The notes: a model not told the origin generated them from the sequence alone. Numbered from the stretch's first letter, positions 39,602-48,933 are shown. The stretch: 64,000 bases of DNA from Flavonifractor porci (GCF_037572415.1 NZ_JBBHLB010000011.1:40684-104683); one strand, 5' to 3'. Translations and numbers: made by a program.

Positions 39602-41080
39602 ATGAAACTATACTTCAAGGGCCACGATTACAAATATGCCGCTGAGCAAATGTTATTGACCCTCTTCCCTGACCAGCGGCCGGACTACGACGACCAGCCC
39701 CCCGCTGCCGGAGAGGACCATCTGGTGCTCTCCCTGAGCCGGGGGAAGCTGTGGGCCACCGCCACCGCCAGGCTGACTTACCACGGTCAGTCATATGGGG
39801 CAAGCCGCCGGTGTAAACTGGAAGAGCTCACCGACGACCTCTCCACCAGCCGGGCCCTCCAGCGGATCTTGAAGCTGGCCTTCTACGACGCCGGGGTGGC
39901 CGCCCGGGGGAACGAGCCCCCCTGGGGAGCCCTTACCGGCGTGCGGCCGGTGAAGATCCCCACCAAGGCCATGCTGGCCGGGGCCACCCCCGCCCAGGCG
40001 GAGCGGGTGCTGAAGGATACCTACCGGGTGTCCTCCCTTCGGCGGCAGCTGGCAATGGACTGCGCTCAGGCCAGTCTGGACGCCCAGCGGAGCCTGAAAC
40101 CGGAGGAGGTGTCCCTCTATGTGGGCATCCCCTTCTGCCCCACCCGGTGCGCCTACTGCTCCTTTGTGTCCGCCGACGTGGGCCGGGCCCTCAAGCTCAT
40201 CGACCCCTTCCTGGACTGCCTTTCCCGGGAAATCAAGGCCACCGGTGAGATGCTTTCGGGGGCGGGCCTGAAGGTACGCACCGTCTACTTCGGCGGCGGC
40301 ACCCCCACCACACTGTCCGCCCCTCAGCTGGACCGGCTCATGGGGGAGATCGCCCACTCCATTGATCTGTCCGCCTGCACCGAGTACACCGTGGAGGCCG
40401 GACGGCCCGACACCATTACCCGGGAAAAGCTGGAGGTATTGGCCCGCCGGGGCTGCGGCCGGGTGTCGGTGAATCCCCAGACCATGCAGGACCACGTTCT
40501 GGCCGCCATGGGCCGGGCCCACCGGGCTGAGGATATTTTAAAGGCCTATGCCCTGGCTCGTGACAGCGGCATCCCCTGCGTCAACATGGATCTGATCGCC
40601 GGTCTGCCCGCCGACAGCGTGGACGGCTTCCGGTCCACCCTGGACCAGGTGCTGGCCCTGGCGCCGGAGAACATCACCGTCCACACCCTGGCTATGAAGA
40701 AGGGCTCCCGGCTGATGGAGGAAGGAAGTGCGGTCCCCTCCAATGACGACGTGGCCGCCATGCTGGAGTACGCCTGGTCCGCCCTGCGTGGGGCGGGGCA
40801 GATCCCCTACTACCTCTACCGTCAGAAATATATGTCCGGCTCCTTTGAGAACGTGGGCTGGTGCCTGCCGGGCCATGAGAGCCTCTATAACATCTGCATG
40901 ATGGAGGAGCTGCACACCATCGTCTCCCTGGGAGGCGGCGGGGTGACCAAGCTGGTCAATCCGGCCACCGGGCGTATCGAGCGCTTGGCCAACCCCAAGT
41001 ATCCCAAGGAGTATATTGAGAAGATCGACGCCGTCTGCGCCGGAAAGGAGCGGGTCGCCCGCTTCCAAGGCGCCCTGTAA
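39602..41080 (+). CDS. hemZ: Coproporphyrinogen III dehydrogenase-like radical SAM protein HemZ
   Basis: 492-aa radical SAM protein of the HemZ family. The SAM cluster motif is in VGIPFCPTRCAYCSFVSADV (CxxxCxxC, about 173-192); HemN-like FGGGTPTTLSAPQLDRL and TVEAGRPDTIT follow. HemZ differs from HemN by its long N-terminal domain (about 1-165). Assigned to anaerobic coproporphyrinogen III oxidation, but several HemN relatives have other roles. AAAGGA before ATG. Precedes the nucleoside kinase by 11 bp. Confidence 0.88.
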   Translation: MKLYFKGHDYKYAAEQMLLTLFPDQRPDYDDQPPAAGEDHLVLSLSRGKLWATATARLTYHGQSYGASRRCKLEELTDDLSTSRALQRILKLAFYDAGVAARGNEPPWGALTGVRPVKIPTKAMLAGATPAQAERVLKDTYRVSSLRRQLAMDCAQASLDAQRSLKPEEVSLYVGIPFCPTRCAYCSFVSADVGRALKLIDPFLDCLSREIKATGEMLSGAGLKVRTVYFGGGTPTTLSAPQLDRLMGEIAHSIDLSACTEYTVEAGRPDTITREKLEVLARRGCGRVSVNPQTMQDHVLAAMGRAHRAEDILKAYALARDSGIPCVNMDLIAGLPADSVDGFRSTLDQVLALAPENITVHTLAMKKGSRLMEEGSAVPSNDDVAAMLEYAWSALRGAGQIPYYLYRQKYMSGSFENVGWCLPGHESLYNICMMEELHTIVSLGGGGVTKLVNPATGRIERLANPKYPKEYIEKIDAVCAGKERVARFQGAL

Positions 41081-41091
41081 GGAGGTCCGTT

Positions 41092-42036
41092 ATGCCCTAT
41101 CAGCTGCAAGAGATCAACCAGAGCATCCGCACCGACCCCAAGGGATTTCTGGAGGCCTGCGACGCCGCCTATCAGAGCCGCATTGAAGGGGCGGTGGACC
41201 GCATTTTGGAGCGGATGAAGGAGAGCCCCATCGTGCTGCTGTCCGGCCCCTCCGGCTCGGGCAAGACCACCACTGCCCTCAAGCTGGAGCAGGAGCTGGA
41301 GCGCCGGGGTGTGAACACCCACACCATCTCCATGGACAACTACTACAAGACCCTCAACCGCAAGACCGCCCCCCGTACCCCCGAGGGGGACATCGACTAC
41401 GAGTCCCCGGTGCTGCTGGACCTGGATCTGCTGGACGAGACCTTCTCCCGGCTGTCCCGGGGCGAGTGGGTGGTGGTGCCCAAGTACGAGTTTGCCCGGC
41501 AGATGCGCAACGACAGCAGGGGCACCTTCCTGAAGCTGGACAAAAACGAGATCGCCATCTTTGAGGGTATCCACGCCCTCAACGACGATATCTTCGGCCG
41601 CCACCCCGAGGCCACCGGCCTGTACATCTCCGCCCGCTCCAACGTGCTGGAGGGGGAGGAGCTGCGGTTCAAGGGCACCTGGATGCGCATTTCCCGCCGG
41701 GGCGTCCGTGACTATAATTTCCGGGGCACAGACCTTTTAGAGACGCTTTTGATGTGGTATAATGTGCGCCGGGGCGAGAAGAAGTACATCTCCCCCTTCA
41801 AGAACCGGGCCAATATCATCATCGACTCCTCCCTGCCCTACGAGGTGTCGGTGTTTGCCAACTACGCCCATGCGCTGAAAGAGGCGGTGGAGCAGATCCC
41901 CGCCGACAACCCCCGCTATCACGAGTTCCACGATCTGGTGGACGCCTTCCGGTATTTTGAGCCGGTGGACCCGGCCCTGGTCCCCCCCGAGTCCCTCATC
42001 CGGGAGTTCATCGGCGGCGGCAGCTATCACTACTAA
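41092..42036 (+). CDS. Uridine kinase-like nucleoside kinase
   Basis: 314-aa P-loop kinase of the uridine kinase/phosphoribulokinase family. Walker A is LLSGPSGSGKTTTALKLEQE (about 48-67), then SMDNYYKTLNR, DYESPVLLDLDLLDETF and IFEGIHALNDD. Long C-terminal extension after the kinase core, usual in the clostridial homologues, some of which carry a TGS-like N-terminus not present here. AAGGAGGT before the ATG. Phosphorylates uridine or cytidine; exact nucleoside unproven. Confidence 0.87.
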   Translation: MPYQLQEINQSIRTDPKGFLEACDAAYQSRIEGAVDRILERMKESPIVLLSGPSGSGKTTTALKLEQELERRGVNTHTISMDNYYKTLNRKTAPRTPEGDIDYESPVLLDLDLLDETFSRLSRGEWVVVPKYEFARQMRNDSRGTFLKLDKNEIAIFEGIHALNDDIFGRHPEATGLYISARSNVLEGEELRFKGTWMRISRRGVRDYNFRGTDLLETLLMWYNVRRGEKKYISPFKNRANIIIDSSLPYEVSVFANYAHALKEAVEQIPADNPRYHEFHDLVDAFRYFEPVDPALVPPESLIREFIGGGSYHY

Positions 42037-42042
42037 TAAAAG

Positions 42043-42069
42043 TCCAGGGGGGACTTTGTCCCCCCTGGA
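42043..42069 (+). terminator. Hairpin after the nucleoside kinase
   Basis: 12-bp perfect stem TCCAGGGGGGAC, loop TTT. No T-run after it. Confidence 0.5.
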
Positions 42070-42071
42070 TA

Positions 42072-42200
42072 CAGCCCCGCCGCGCCGTAAGCGGCACAGT
42101 GGGGCTGATACCCCCCTCACCCGCGCCCACGCGGGTGGTTGCCCGCCAGTGGCGGAGCAAGCAGCAGTGTCCTGCGGCGAAGTGAATTCGCCTGCGGACT
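42072..42200. repeat. Degenerate hairpin-element relic
   Basis: CAGCCCC...GGGGCTG (42072-42107), then CCTGCGGCGAAGTGAATTCGCC at 42172-42193, which matches the GGGCGAAGTGAATTCGCCC hairpin core of the mutL element. No duplicated gene tail is evident, so this appears to be a worn or partial copy. Confidence 0.55.
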
Positions 42201-42250
42201 TATTTCTATCCCAATATCCGGTAACAACATAGGAAAGAAGGAAAAATACC

Positions 42251-43072
42251 ATGTCTGAATGTACCCACAACTGTTCCTCCTGCGGCGAGAGCTGCGGCGA
42301 GCGCACCGCCCCCCAGGATCTCCACGTTCCCGCCAACGGCCTGTCCCACATCGGCAAGGTCATCGCCGTGGTCAGCGGCAAGGGGGGCGTGGGCAAGAGC
42401 CTGGTGACCTCCTCCCTGGCGGTAGCCATGCGCCGCATGGGCAAGAAGGTGGCCGTGCTGGACGCCGACATCACCGGCCCCTCCATCCCCGCCGCCTTTG
42501 GCATCCACACCCGGGCCGAGGGCAGTGAGCTGGGCATCTACCCCGCCGAGACCAAGACCGGCATCGGCATTATGAGCCTCAACCTGCTCACCGAGCATGA
42601 GACCGACCCCGTCATCTGGCGCGGCCCCGTCATTGCCGGCACCGTCAAGCAGTTCTGGTCCGACGTGATCTGGGGGGACGTGGACTATATGTTTGTGGAT
42701 ATGCCTCCCGGAACCGGTGACGTGCCCCTGACCGTGTTCCAGTCCCTGCCCATCGACGGCATCGTGGTGGTCACCTCTCCCCAGGATCTGGTGAGCATGA
42801 TCGTCACCAAAGCCGTAAAGATGGCCGAGATGATGCACATTCCCGTGCTGGGCCTGGTGGAGAACTACTCCTACTTCCAGTGCCCCGACTGCGGCAAGCG
42901 CCACGCCATCTTCGGCGAGAGCCACATCGACCAGGTGGCCGCCGGCCTGGGCCTGAAGGTGCTGGCCCGTCTGCCCATGGACCCCGCTGTGGCCGCCGCC
43001 TGCGACGCCGGCAAGATCGAGGATCTGGAGCAGAACTATCTGGCCGACGTGTCCAAGACTCTGGCGGAATAA
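42251..43072 (+). CDS. mrp: Mrp/NBP35-family ATP-binding protein
   Basis: 273-aa deviant Walker P-loop ATPase, a presumed Fe-S cluster carrier. N-terminal Cys cluster (CTHNCSSCGESC, about 4-15), Walker A GKGGVGKSLVTSSLAVAM (about 43-60), LDADITGPSIPAAFGI, DMPPGTGDVPLT, and near the C-terminus ENYSYFQCPDCGKRH supplying the CxxC that bridges the dimer. ATG behind AAGAAGGAAAAA. Alone before a terminator. Confidence 0.92.
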   Translation: MSECTHNCSSCGESCGERTAPQDLHVPANGLSHIGKVIAVVSGKGGVGKSLVTSSLAVAMRRMGKKVAVLDADITGPSIPAAFGIHTRAEGSELGIYPAETKTGIGIMSLNLLTEHETDPVIWRGPVIAGTVKQFWSDVIWGDVDYMFVDMPPGTGDVPLTVFQSLPIDGIVVVTSPQDLVSMIVTKAVKMAEMMHIPVLGLVENYSYFQCPDCGKRHAIFGESHIDQVAAGLGLKVLARLPMDPAVAAACDAGKIEDLEQNYLADVSKTLAE

Positions 43073-43194
43073 CCAATATCAGCCTTTACAAAACGTTCAT
43101 ATCCGGTTCAAAACGGGTTCACAGGGAGAGGTTAGGATAAGAACCGTGGTTGAGACACACCACTCCTCTCTTTCCTCTCTTTTTCAGATCTTGG

Positions 43195-43230
43195 AAACAC
43201 AGGCCCGCAACAGGCGGCGGGCCTGTGTTT
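43195..43230 (+). terminator. Terminator between mrp and the amidase gene
   Basis: 14-bp stem AAACACAGGCCCGC with its complement, 8-base loop; T-run short. Confidence 0.7.
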
Positions 43231-43263
43231 CTGCGTTTCAGCCTCAAAAAGGAGGGACAAGCC

Positions 43264-43875
43264 ATGCCCACCCGTGTGAAAAAACGCCGCCGTTCCCCTC
43301 TGCTGCCCATCATCGCTCTCCTTGTGCTGATTGGGGCGGCCTTCCTGGTCTGGCGGCTGGTATTCTCCGCCCCCCGGCCCTCGGGCAACCTGCCCGACTG
43401 GATCACCGAGGAGCTGCTCCCCATCAACCCCTACTCCCGGCCCGGCGAGGCACTGGAGGAGGTCAACGGCGTGGTGGTCCACTATGTGGGCAATCCGGGC
43501 ACCACGGCGGAGCAGAACAACAGCTACTTTAGAAACCTGGCTACCACCGGGGAGACTTACGCCTCCAGCCACTTCCTCATCGGTCTGGACGGGGAGATCC
43601 TATGCAACGTCCCTCTGGACGAGATCGCCTACTGCACCGGCCCCCGGAATGTGGACACCATCTCCATCGAGTGCTGCCACCCCGACGACACCGGGGCCTT
43701 CACCCAGGCCACCTATGACTCCCTCATCAAGCTGGTGCGCTGGCTCATGGAGGAGTACCACCTGGACACCGACCAGGTCATCCGCCACTACGACGTCACC
43801 GGCAAGGAATGTCCCCGGTATTTTGTCCAAAACCCGGAGGCGTGGGAACAATTTAAGGCTGACCTGCAAGAATAG
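43264..43875 (+). CDS. Membrane-anchored N-acetylmuramoyl-L-alanine amidase
   Basis: 203-aa protein: basic N-terminus KKRRRS, one membrane helix (about 12-30, LLPIIALLVLIGAAFLVWRL), then an Amidase_2 domain. VVVHYVGNPGTTAEQN (first His), SSHFLIGLDGEIL (second His), and VIRHYDVTGKECPRYF (last His/Cys) are the zinc-site blocks. Cleaves the bond between MurNAc and the stem peptide outside the cell. ATG at 43264 with AAAAAGGAGGG upstream; an in-frame ATG at 43150 lies before the terminator. Confidence 0.9.
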   Translation: MPTRVKKRRRSPLLPIIALLVLIGAAFLVWRLVFSAPRPSGNLPDWITEELLPINPYSRPGEALEEVNGVVVHYVGNPGTTAEQNNSYFRNLATTGETYASSHFLIGLDGEILCNVPLDEIAYCTGPRNVDTISIECCHPDDTGAFTQATYDSLIKLVRWLMEEYHLDTDQVIRHYDVTGKECPRYFVQNPEAWEQFKADLQE

Positions 43876-43940
43876 TCCGTTTTATTGGACAGCTGCTCTG
43901 GTATCCTGTACCCAACGATACAGGAAAGGAGCGCTGACTC

Positions 43941-44063
43941 ATGGAATTTGAACTTCGCTATGTAAACGGACACATTGAGGTATACGACGCCGCCGGACGC
44001 TTCCGGTTTTCCGCTGACTCCCAGGGGGAGGCGCTGGCAGAACTGGAGGATATGGCTGCATGA
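43941..44063 (+). CDS. 40-residue conserved-looking small protein
   Basis: Small ORF with AAAGGAG nine bases before the ATG and a terminator directly after the stop. Product begins MEFELRYVNGHIEVYDAAGR and ends in an acidic helix (SQGEALAELEDMAA). Two short beta-strand-like stretches then a helix give a compact soluble protein. I do not recognise a family or function. Good ribosome site and its own terminator make it a real gene rather than chance. Confidence 0.65.
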   Translation: MEFELRYVNGHIEVYDAAGRFRFSADSQGEALAELEDMAA

Positions 44064-44070
44064 GCAACAG

Positions 44071-44106
44071 GGCCGGACCGCAGAACCTGCGGTCCGGCCT
44101 TTCTTG
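44071..44106 (+). terminator. Terminator after the 40-residue ORF
   Basis: 13-bp stem GGCCGGACCGCAG with loop AAC, followed by TTTCTT. Confidence 0.9.
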
Positions 44107-44133
44107 ACACTTTGGGCGGGAATGGGGTAATAT
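44104..44133 (+). promoter_or_regulatory. Promoter of the topoisomerase B-subunit gene
   Basis: TTGACA (44104-44109), 18-base spacer, TAATAT (44128-44133). A leader hairpin GCCGGCCC-GGAA-GGGCCGGC (44157-44176) followed by AGTTTTA may attenuate. Confidence 0.65.
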
Positions 44134-44201
44134 AATGCTGTATGCGCACATTTGGCGCCGGCCCGGAAGGGCCGGCAGTTTTACGATATGAGGAGAGGCC
44201 C

Positions 44202-46193
44202 ATGGCAAGAAGTTCTTCCCCAAAAAGTTACGGCAATGACTCCATTTCCTCCCTGAAGGGGGCGGATCGAGTCCGCAAGCGCCCGGCCGTCATCTTCGGC
44301 TCCGACGGGCTGGAGGGCTGCGAGCACGCGGTGTTTGAGATCCTGTCCAACGCCATCGACGAGGCCAGAGAGGGCCACGGCAATCTCATTACCCTTACCC
44401 GGTATGAGGACAAGTCCATCGAGGTGGAGGACTTTGGCCGGGGCTGCCCGGTGGACTGGAACGAGAAGGAGCAGAAGTACAACTGGGAGCTGGTGTTCTG
44501 CGAGCTGTACGCCGGCGGCAAGTACAACAACAACTCCGGCGACAACTACGAGTACTCCCTGGGCCTCAACGGCCTGGGCTCCTGCGCCACCCAGTACGCC
44601 AGCCGGTACTTTGACGCGGTGATCCACCGGGACGGCTTCGAGTACACCCTCCATTTTGAGAAGGGTGAAAACGTGGGCGGCCTGAAAAAGGAGCCCTACA
44701 GCGGCAAAAAGACCGGCTCCAGGTTCCGCTGGCTGCCCGATCTGGACGTATTCACCGATATCGACATTCCGGTGGAGTACTACCTGGACGTGCTCAAGCG
44801 GCAGGCGGTGGTCAACGCCGGCATCACCTTCCGGTTCCGCAACCAGGTGGGGGGCAAGTTTGAGACCACCGACTTCAAGTATGAAAACGGCATCGAGGAC
44901 TATGTGAAGGAGCTGGCGGGGGACAACCCCCTGACTCAGCCGGTATTCTGGCAGACCGAGCGGAAGGGCCGGGACCGGGCGGACAAGGACGAGTACAAGG
45001 TGAAGCTGTCCGTGTCCTTCTGCTTCTCCAACACGGTGCAGGTCATCGAGCATTACCACAACTCCTCCTGGCTGGAGCACGGCGGCTCCCCGGAGAAGGC
45101 GGTGAAGTCCGCCTTTGTGGGCGGCATCGACGCCTGGCTCAAGACCCAGGGCAAGTACCAGAAGAACGAGAGCAAGCTGACCTGGGCCGACGTGGAGGAC
45201 TGCCTGGTGCTGGTGAGCAACAACTTCTCCACCCAGACCTCCTACGAGAACCAGACCAAGAAGGCCATCACCAACAAGTTTGTTCAGGAGGCCATGACCG
45301 AGTTTTTGCGCGCCCAGTTGGAGGTCTACTTCATCGAGAACCCCTTCGACGCCGCCAAGATCGGCGAGCAGGTGCTCATCAACAAGCGCTCCCGGGAGAA
45401 CGCCGAGCGTACCCGGCTGAACATCAAGAAGAAGCTGTCCGGCAATGTGGATATCTCCAACCGGGTGCAGAAGTTTGTGGACTGCCGCACCAAGGATACC
45501 ACCCGCCGGGAGCTGTATATCGTGGAGGGCGATTCCGCTCTGGGCAGCGTCAAGCTGAGCCGGGACGCGGAGTTCCAGGGTATCATGCCCGTCCGGGGCA
45601 AGATTTTGAACTGCCTGAAGGCCGACTACGCCAAGATCTTCAAGAGCGAGATCATCACCGACCTTCTGAAGGTGCTGGGCTGCGGCGTGGAGGTCCACGA
45701 CAAGCACGCCAAGGACCTGGCGGCCTTCGACCTCATGAACCTGCGGTGGAATAAGATCGTCATCTGTACCGATGCCGACGTGGACGGCTTCCAGATCCGC
45801 ACCCTGATTTTGACCATGCTCTACCGCCTCACCCCCACCCTCATCCAGCGGGGCTATGTGTATATCGCGGAATCCCCCCTGTACGAGATCAACTATAAGG
45901 AAAAGACCTGGTTCGCCTACTCCGACGCCGAGAAGAACGACATCGTGAGCGGCGAGCTGGCGGGCAAAAAGTGCTCCATCAACCGCTCCAAGGGTCTGGG
46001 CGAGAACGAGCCGGACATGATGTGGCTCACCACCATGAATCCCGCCACACGGCGGCTCATCAAGGTCATGCCCGAGGATGTGGAAAACACCGCCCGGGTC
46101 TTTGATCTGCTGCTGGGGGACAACCTCCAGGGAAGAAAAGACCACATTGCAGAAAATGGATACAAATATCTGGAACTGGCGGATATTTCGTAA
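44202..46193 (+). CDS. Diverged type IIA topoisomerase B subunit (GyrB/ParE-like)
   Basis: 663 aa with GHKL ATPase (ILSNAIDEAREGHGN, VEDFGRGCPVDWN, GLNGLGSCATQYAS), transducer, and Toprim domain (VEGDSALGSVKLSRDA, CTDADVDGFQIRTLILTMLY, RSKGLGENEPDMMW). Key positions differ from ordinary GyrB/ParE: EGDSAGGSAK reads EGDSALGSVK and DADVDGSHIR reads DADVDGFQIR. Its partner is the A subunit at 51020, beyond two secreted-protein genes. Looks like a clostridial paralogue in addition to gyrase. GAGGAGAGG before the ATG at 44202. Confidence 0.88.
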   Translation: MARSSSPKSYGNDSISSLKGADRVRKRPAVIFGSDGLEGCEHAVFEILSNAIDEAREGHGNLITLTRYEDKSIEVEDFGRGCPVDWNEKEQKYNWELVFCELYAGGKYNNNSGDNYEYSLGLNGLGSCATQYASRYFDAVIHRDGFEYTLHFEKGENVGGLKKEPYSGKKTGSRFRWLPDLDVFTDIDIPVEYYLDVLKRQAVVNAGITFRFRNQVGGKFETTDFKYENGIEDYVKELAGDNPLTQPVFWQTERKGRDRADKDEYKVKLSVSFCFSNTVQVIEHYHNSSWLEHGGSPEKAVKSAFVGGIDAWLKTQGKYQKNESKLTWADVEDCLVLVSNNFSTQTSYENQTKKAITNKFVQEAMTEFLRAQLEVYFIENPFDAAKIGEQVLINKRSRENAERTRLNIKKKLSGNVDISNRVQKFVDCRTKDTTRRELYIVEGDSALGSVKLSRDAEFQGIMPVRGKILNCLKADYAKIFKSEIITDLLKVLGCGVEVHDKHAKDLAAFDLMNLRWNKIVICTDADVDGFQIRTLILTMLYRLTPTLIQRGYVYIAESPLYEINYKEKTWFAYSDAEKNDIVSGELAGKKCSINRSKGLGENEPDMMWLTTMNPATRRLIKVMPEDVENTARVFDLLLGDNLQGRKDHIAENGYKYLELADIS

Positions 46194-46197
46194 CGGA

Positions 46198-46231
46198 TAC
46201 AGGCCGGGATCTGAAAAGATCCCGGCCTGTA
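46198..46231 (+). terminator. Stem-loop after the topoisomerase B gene
   Basis: 15-bp perfect stem TACAGGCCGGGATCT with a GAAA tetraloop; few T residues after. Confidence 0.7.
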
Positions 46232-46236
46232 TATTC

Positions 46237-46265
46237 TTGCAAACATAACCATCGCTTGGTATAAT
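46237..46265 (+). promoter_or_regulatory. Promoter of the secreted peptidase gene
   Basis: TTGCAA (46237-46242), 17-base spacer, TATAAT (46260-46265). Confidence 0.8.
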
Positions 46266-46316
46266 CTATCTGCATCGTATTCGACAGAATACAAATCTGG
46301 ATCAGGAGGGATCATC

Positions 46317-48746
46317 TTGAGGAAATTGCTTTCTTGTGGTCTTACCCTGGCGCTCTGCGGGAGCCTGCTCACCCCCGCTTTGGCCGCTGACCAGGGGCTG
46401 ACCCGGGGGGAGCTGGCACAGCAGCTGGTGGAGCTGTGCGGCTACACCCAGGAGCTGGAGACCTACGAGGCCCAGCCCAGCGTCTATACCGACGTGGCGG
46501 ATGACGCGGCCTGTCAGGGCGCCGCCAATCTGCTCCAGGACAAGGGCCTGATGCAGGGGGGCGGCGGCGGAGCCTTCCAGCCCCAGCGTACCGCCACCCC
46601 GCTGGAGGCGGCCACCGCCCTGATGCGCTGGGCGGGCCTGAGCGACCAGCAGATCGGCGCCTGGCCCAACGATTACAGCGCCCTGGCCCACAGCCTGACT
46701 CTGGCCGGAGGGGACGTACTGACCGAAAGCTCCCTGAAGGAGATGGCGGAGCTGGCCGCTCAGTACCGGGATACCATCCAGGCCGAGACTCCCGCGCCCC
46801 TTTTCGTCAACGGCGAGGCCCAGCCCATCTTCCCCTATGACACCATCATCCGGGAAGTGGTGTATGTGGAGACCCCCGTGGACACCGACAGCGACGGCAA
46901 GGCCGACCTGGTCAAGGTGCTCATTCAGCGCCCCGCCGCCACCGACAAGGGCATGAAGGCCGCTACCATTTTTGAGGCCCGGCCCTACTCCGCCGGCTGC
47001 ACCGACGCCTATGACCTGGACACCTGGAACGCCCACATCGTGGACGCCAAGCTCACCCAGGCCCAGCAGTCCACCACCACTACCAAGGAGGACTGGGACT
47101 GGACTGCCGGTAAGAGCGAGGATGCCAAACTGACCCGGCAGACCGTGACCGGCACCGGCAAGGCCGGGGACGGCGGCGATGTGTGGGCCACCACCGAGAA
47201 CGTGGATTCCTATGACTACTGGCTGGTGCGGGGCTACGCCTATGTGTCCTGCGCCGGACCGGGCACCCTGGGCTCCGACGGCTTTGAGACCTGCGCCAGC
47301 GCCGACGAGACCGCCGCCTTTGCCGCGGTGGTGCAGTGGCTGGCCGGCGACGAGAGCGTGAAGGCCTACACCGACAAGACCTCCGGCATTGAGGTAAAGG
47401 CCGACTGGTCCAACGGCAATGTGGCCATGAGCGGCCAGTCCTATGCCGGTTCCACCGCCTTCGCCGTGGCCTCCACCGGCGTGGAGGGCCTTAAGACCAT
47501 CGTGCCCCGGGCGGGCATCGCCAGCTGGTACGACTACTACCGCTCCCAGGGCACCGCGGCGGGCGGACTGTACTACCCCGGCGACGACTGCAACATCCTG
47601 GCCGACTACTGTATGTCCCGCCAGCTGGATGAGGGGGATTACGCCGCCATCCAGGGGGACTATGAGGCCTATCAGGCCCAGATGATCCAGGATCAGGACG
47701 CCCTCTCCGGCGACTACAACTTCTTCTGGGACGAGCGCAACTACACCAACGGCGCGGAGAAGCTGAACTGCTCCGCCCTCATCATCCACGGCCTCAACGA
47801 CTTCAACGTGCGGCCCAAGCAGTTTGACCTGATGTACGACGCCTTCCAGTCTGCCGGTCAGGAGGCCAAGCTGGTCCTCCACCAGGGCGCCCACATGACC
47901 CCCGACCAGATCGACGGCCTGGACCTGAACGGCATCCTGGGCCGCTGGTATGCCCACTACCTGTACGGGGTGGACAACGGCGCCGAGGACGAGGCCAACG
48001 TCCGCATCCAGAGCAACACCGACCTGAGCTGGGCCAGCTATGACAGCTGGGGCAGCGACACCACCGTGCGCTTTGACGCCGGGGAGGGCCAGGCGGCCTT
48101 TTCCAGCGACCTGTCCGCCACCAGCTTTGACACCTCTCTGGCGGACACCGGCGACGGCTGGATCGAGTACTGCACCGACATGGCCTACGCCTGGGAGAAG
48201 GATGTGATCTCCGGCACCACCGACGCCAGCCTGGTGTTCGCCTTTGACGTGGAGGAGGACCTGCACATCAACGGCACCCCCACCGTCACCATCAAGGCCA
48301 GCGCCGACCAGCCCACCGGTATCCTCAGCGCCATGCTGGTGGATCTGGCCCCCGAGGGCGGCATGAAGGCCGTCATGCTGGAGCAGTACGGCGAGGCTGT
48401 GGCAGCCGAGACGCTGAAGAGCGGCGCGGTGTGGCAGGGCGGCGGCCTGACGGCCAAGGACCTGCAGCAGTTCGCCCTGACCCAGACCGACCACAAGATC
48501 ATCACCCGGGGCTGGATGGATATCCAGAACCGCACCTCCATCTACCATGTGGACACAGTGACCCCCGGCGAGTGCTACACCTTCCAGCTGGAGCTCCAGC
48601 CCATGGACTACACCGTGGAGGCCGGCCACCAGCTGGCCCTGGTGCTCTACTCCGTGGACCCGGAGGTTACCTACTGGCCCGAGACTGTCACCGCCTTTAC
48701 GGTGGACCGCACCGGCACCTACGTCACCATTCCCGTCATGAAGTAA
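46317..48746 (+). CDS. Secreted Xaa-Pro dipeptidyl-peptidase-like S15 hydrolase with N-terminal SLH-like region
   Basis: 809-aa secreted serine hydrolase. Signal peptide to ALA|AD (residue 24), an SLH-like segment (about 28-115; LTRGELAQQLVELCGYTQEL, then YTDVADDAACQGAANLLQDK), then the PepX alpha/beta-hydrolase with Ser in GQSYAGS (about 377), Asp in HGLNDFNVRP (about 494) and His in HQGAHMTP (about 524), and a C-terminal jelly-roll (about 600-809). Removes Xaa-Pro dipeptides or acts as a related esterase. Start is TTG at 46317, seven bases after AGGAGGG. Own promoter and terminator. Confidence 0.87.
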   Translation: MRKLLSCGLTLALCGSLLTPALAADQGLTRGELAQQLVELCGYTQELETYEAQPSVYTDVADDAACQGAANLLQDKGLMQGGGGGAFQPQRTATPLEAATALMRWAGLSDQQIGAWPNDYSALAHSLTLAGGDVLTESSLKEMAELAAQYRDTIQAETPAPLFVNGEAQPIFPYDTIIREVVYVETPVDTDSDGKADLVKVLIQRPAATDKGMKAATIFEARPYSAGCTDAYDLDTWNAHIVDAKLTQAQQSTTTTKEDWDWTAGKSEDAKLTRQTVTGTGKAGDGGDVWATTENVDSYDYWLVRGYAYVSCAGPGTLGSDGFETCASADETAAFAAVVQWLAGDESVKAYTDKTSGIEVKADWSNGNVAMSGQSYAGSTAFAVASTGVEGLKTIVPRAGIASWYDYYRSQGTAAGGLYYPGDDCNILADYCMSRQLDEGDYAAIQGDYEAYQAQMIQDQDALSGDYNFFWDERNYTNGAEKLNCSALIIHGLNDFNVRPKQFDLMYDAFQSAGQEAKLVLHQGAHMTPDQIDGLDLNGILGRWYAHYLYGVDNGAEDEANVRIQSNTDLSWASYDSWGSDTTVRFDAGEGQAAFSSDLSATSFDTSLADTGDGWIEYCTDMAYAWEKDVISGTTDASLVFAFDVEEDLHINGTPTVTIKASADQPTGILSAMLVDLAPEGGMKAVMLEQYGEAVAAETLKSGAVWQGGGLTAKDLQQFALTQTDHKIITRGWMDIQNRTSIYHVDTVTPGECYTFQLELQPMDYTVEAGHQLALVLYSVDPEVTYWPETVTAFTVDRTGTYVTIPVMK

Positions 48747-48752
48747 ACCCTT

Positions 48753-48790
48753 CCGGCGGCCTGCGCGTTGCGCGGGCCGCCGGTCTTTGT
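48753..48790 (+). terminator. Terminator after the S15 peptidase
   Basis: 9-bp CCGGCGGCC stem with a nested GCGCG hairpin, followed by TCTTTGTTTT. Confidence 0.8.
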
Positions 48791-48812
48791 TTTGACGCTT
48801 TACGGCGATGAA

Positions 48813-48841
48813 TTGCGTTTTTTTGAAAGGAATGATATAAT
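48813..48841 (+). promoter_or_regulatory. Promoter of the next secreted-protein gene
   Basis: TTGCGT (48813-48818), 17-base spacer, TATAAT (48836-48841). The leader to 49065 is about 215 bases and contains the REP at 48934-48957. Confidence 0.65.
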
Positions 48842-48933
48842 TCTAACCACTGAGCAGGGGCGGTCCGGACTGCCGGAGCAGTCTGTGATCCAGGCCTGGA
48901 AGCGCTTGCACACCGTGCAGCGGTTCCCCTGCC

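Noticed and set aside
46302..48629. 775-codon minus-strand open frame opposite the S15 peptidase
   Set aside because: Val/Gly/His-rich shadow with no family features.
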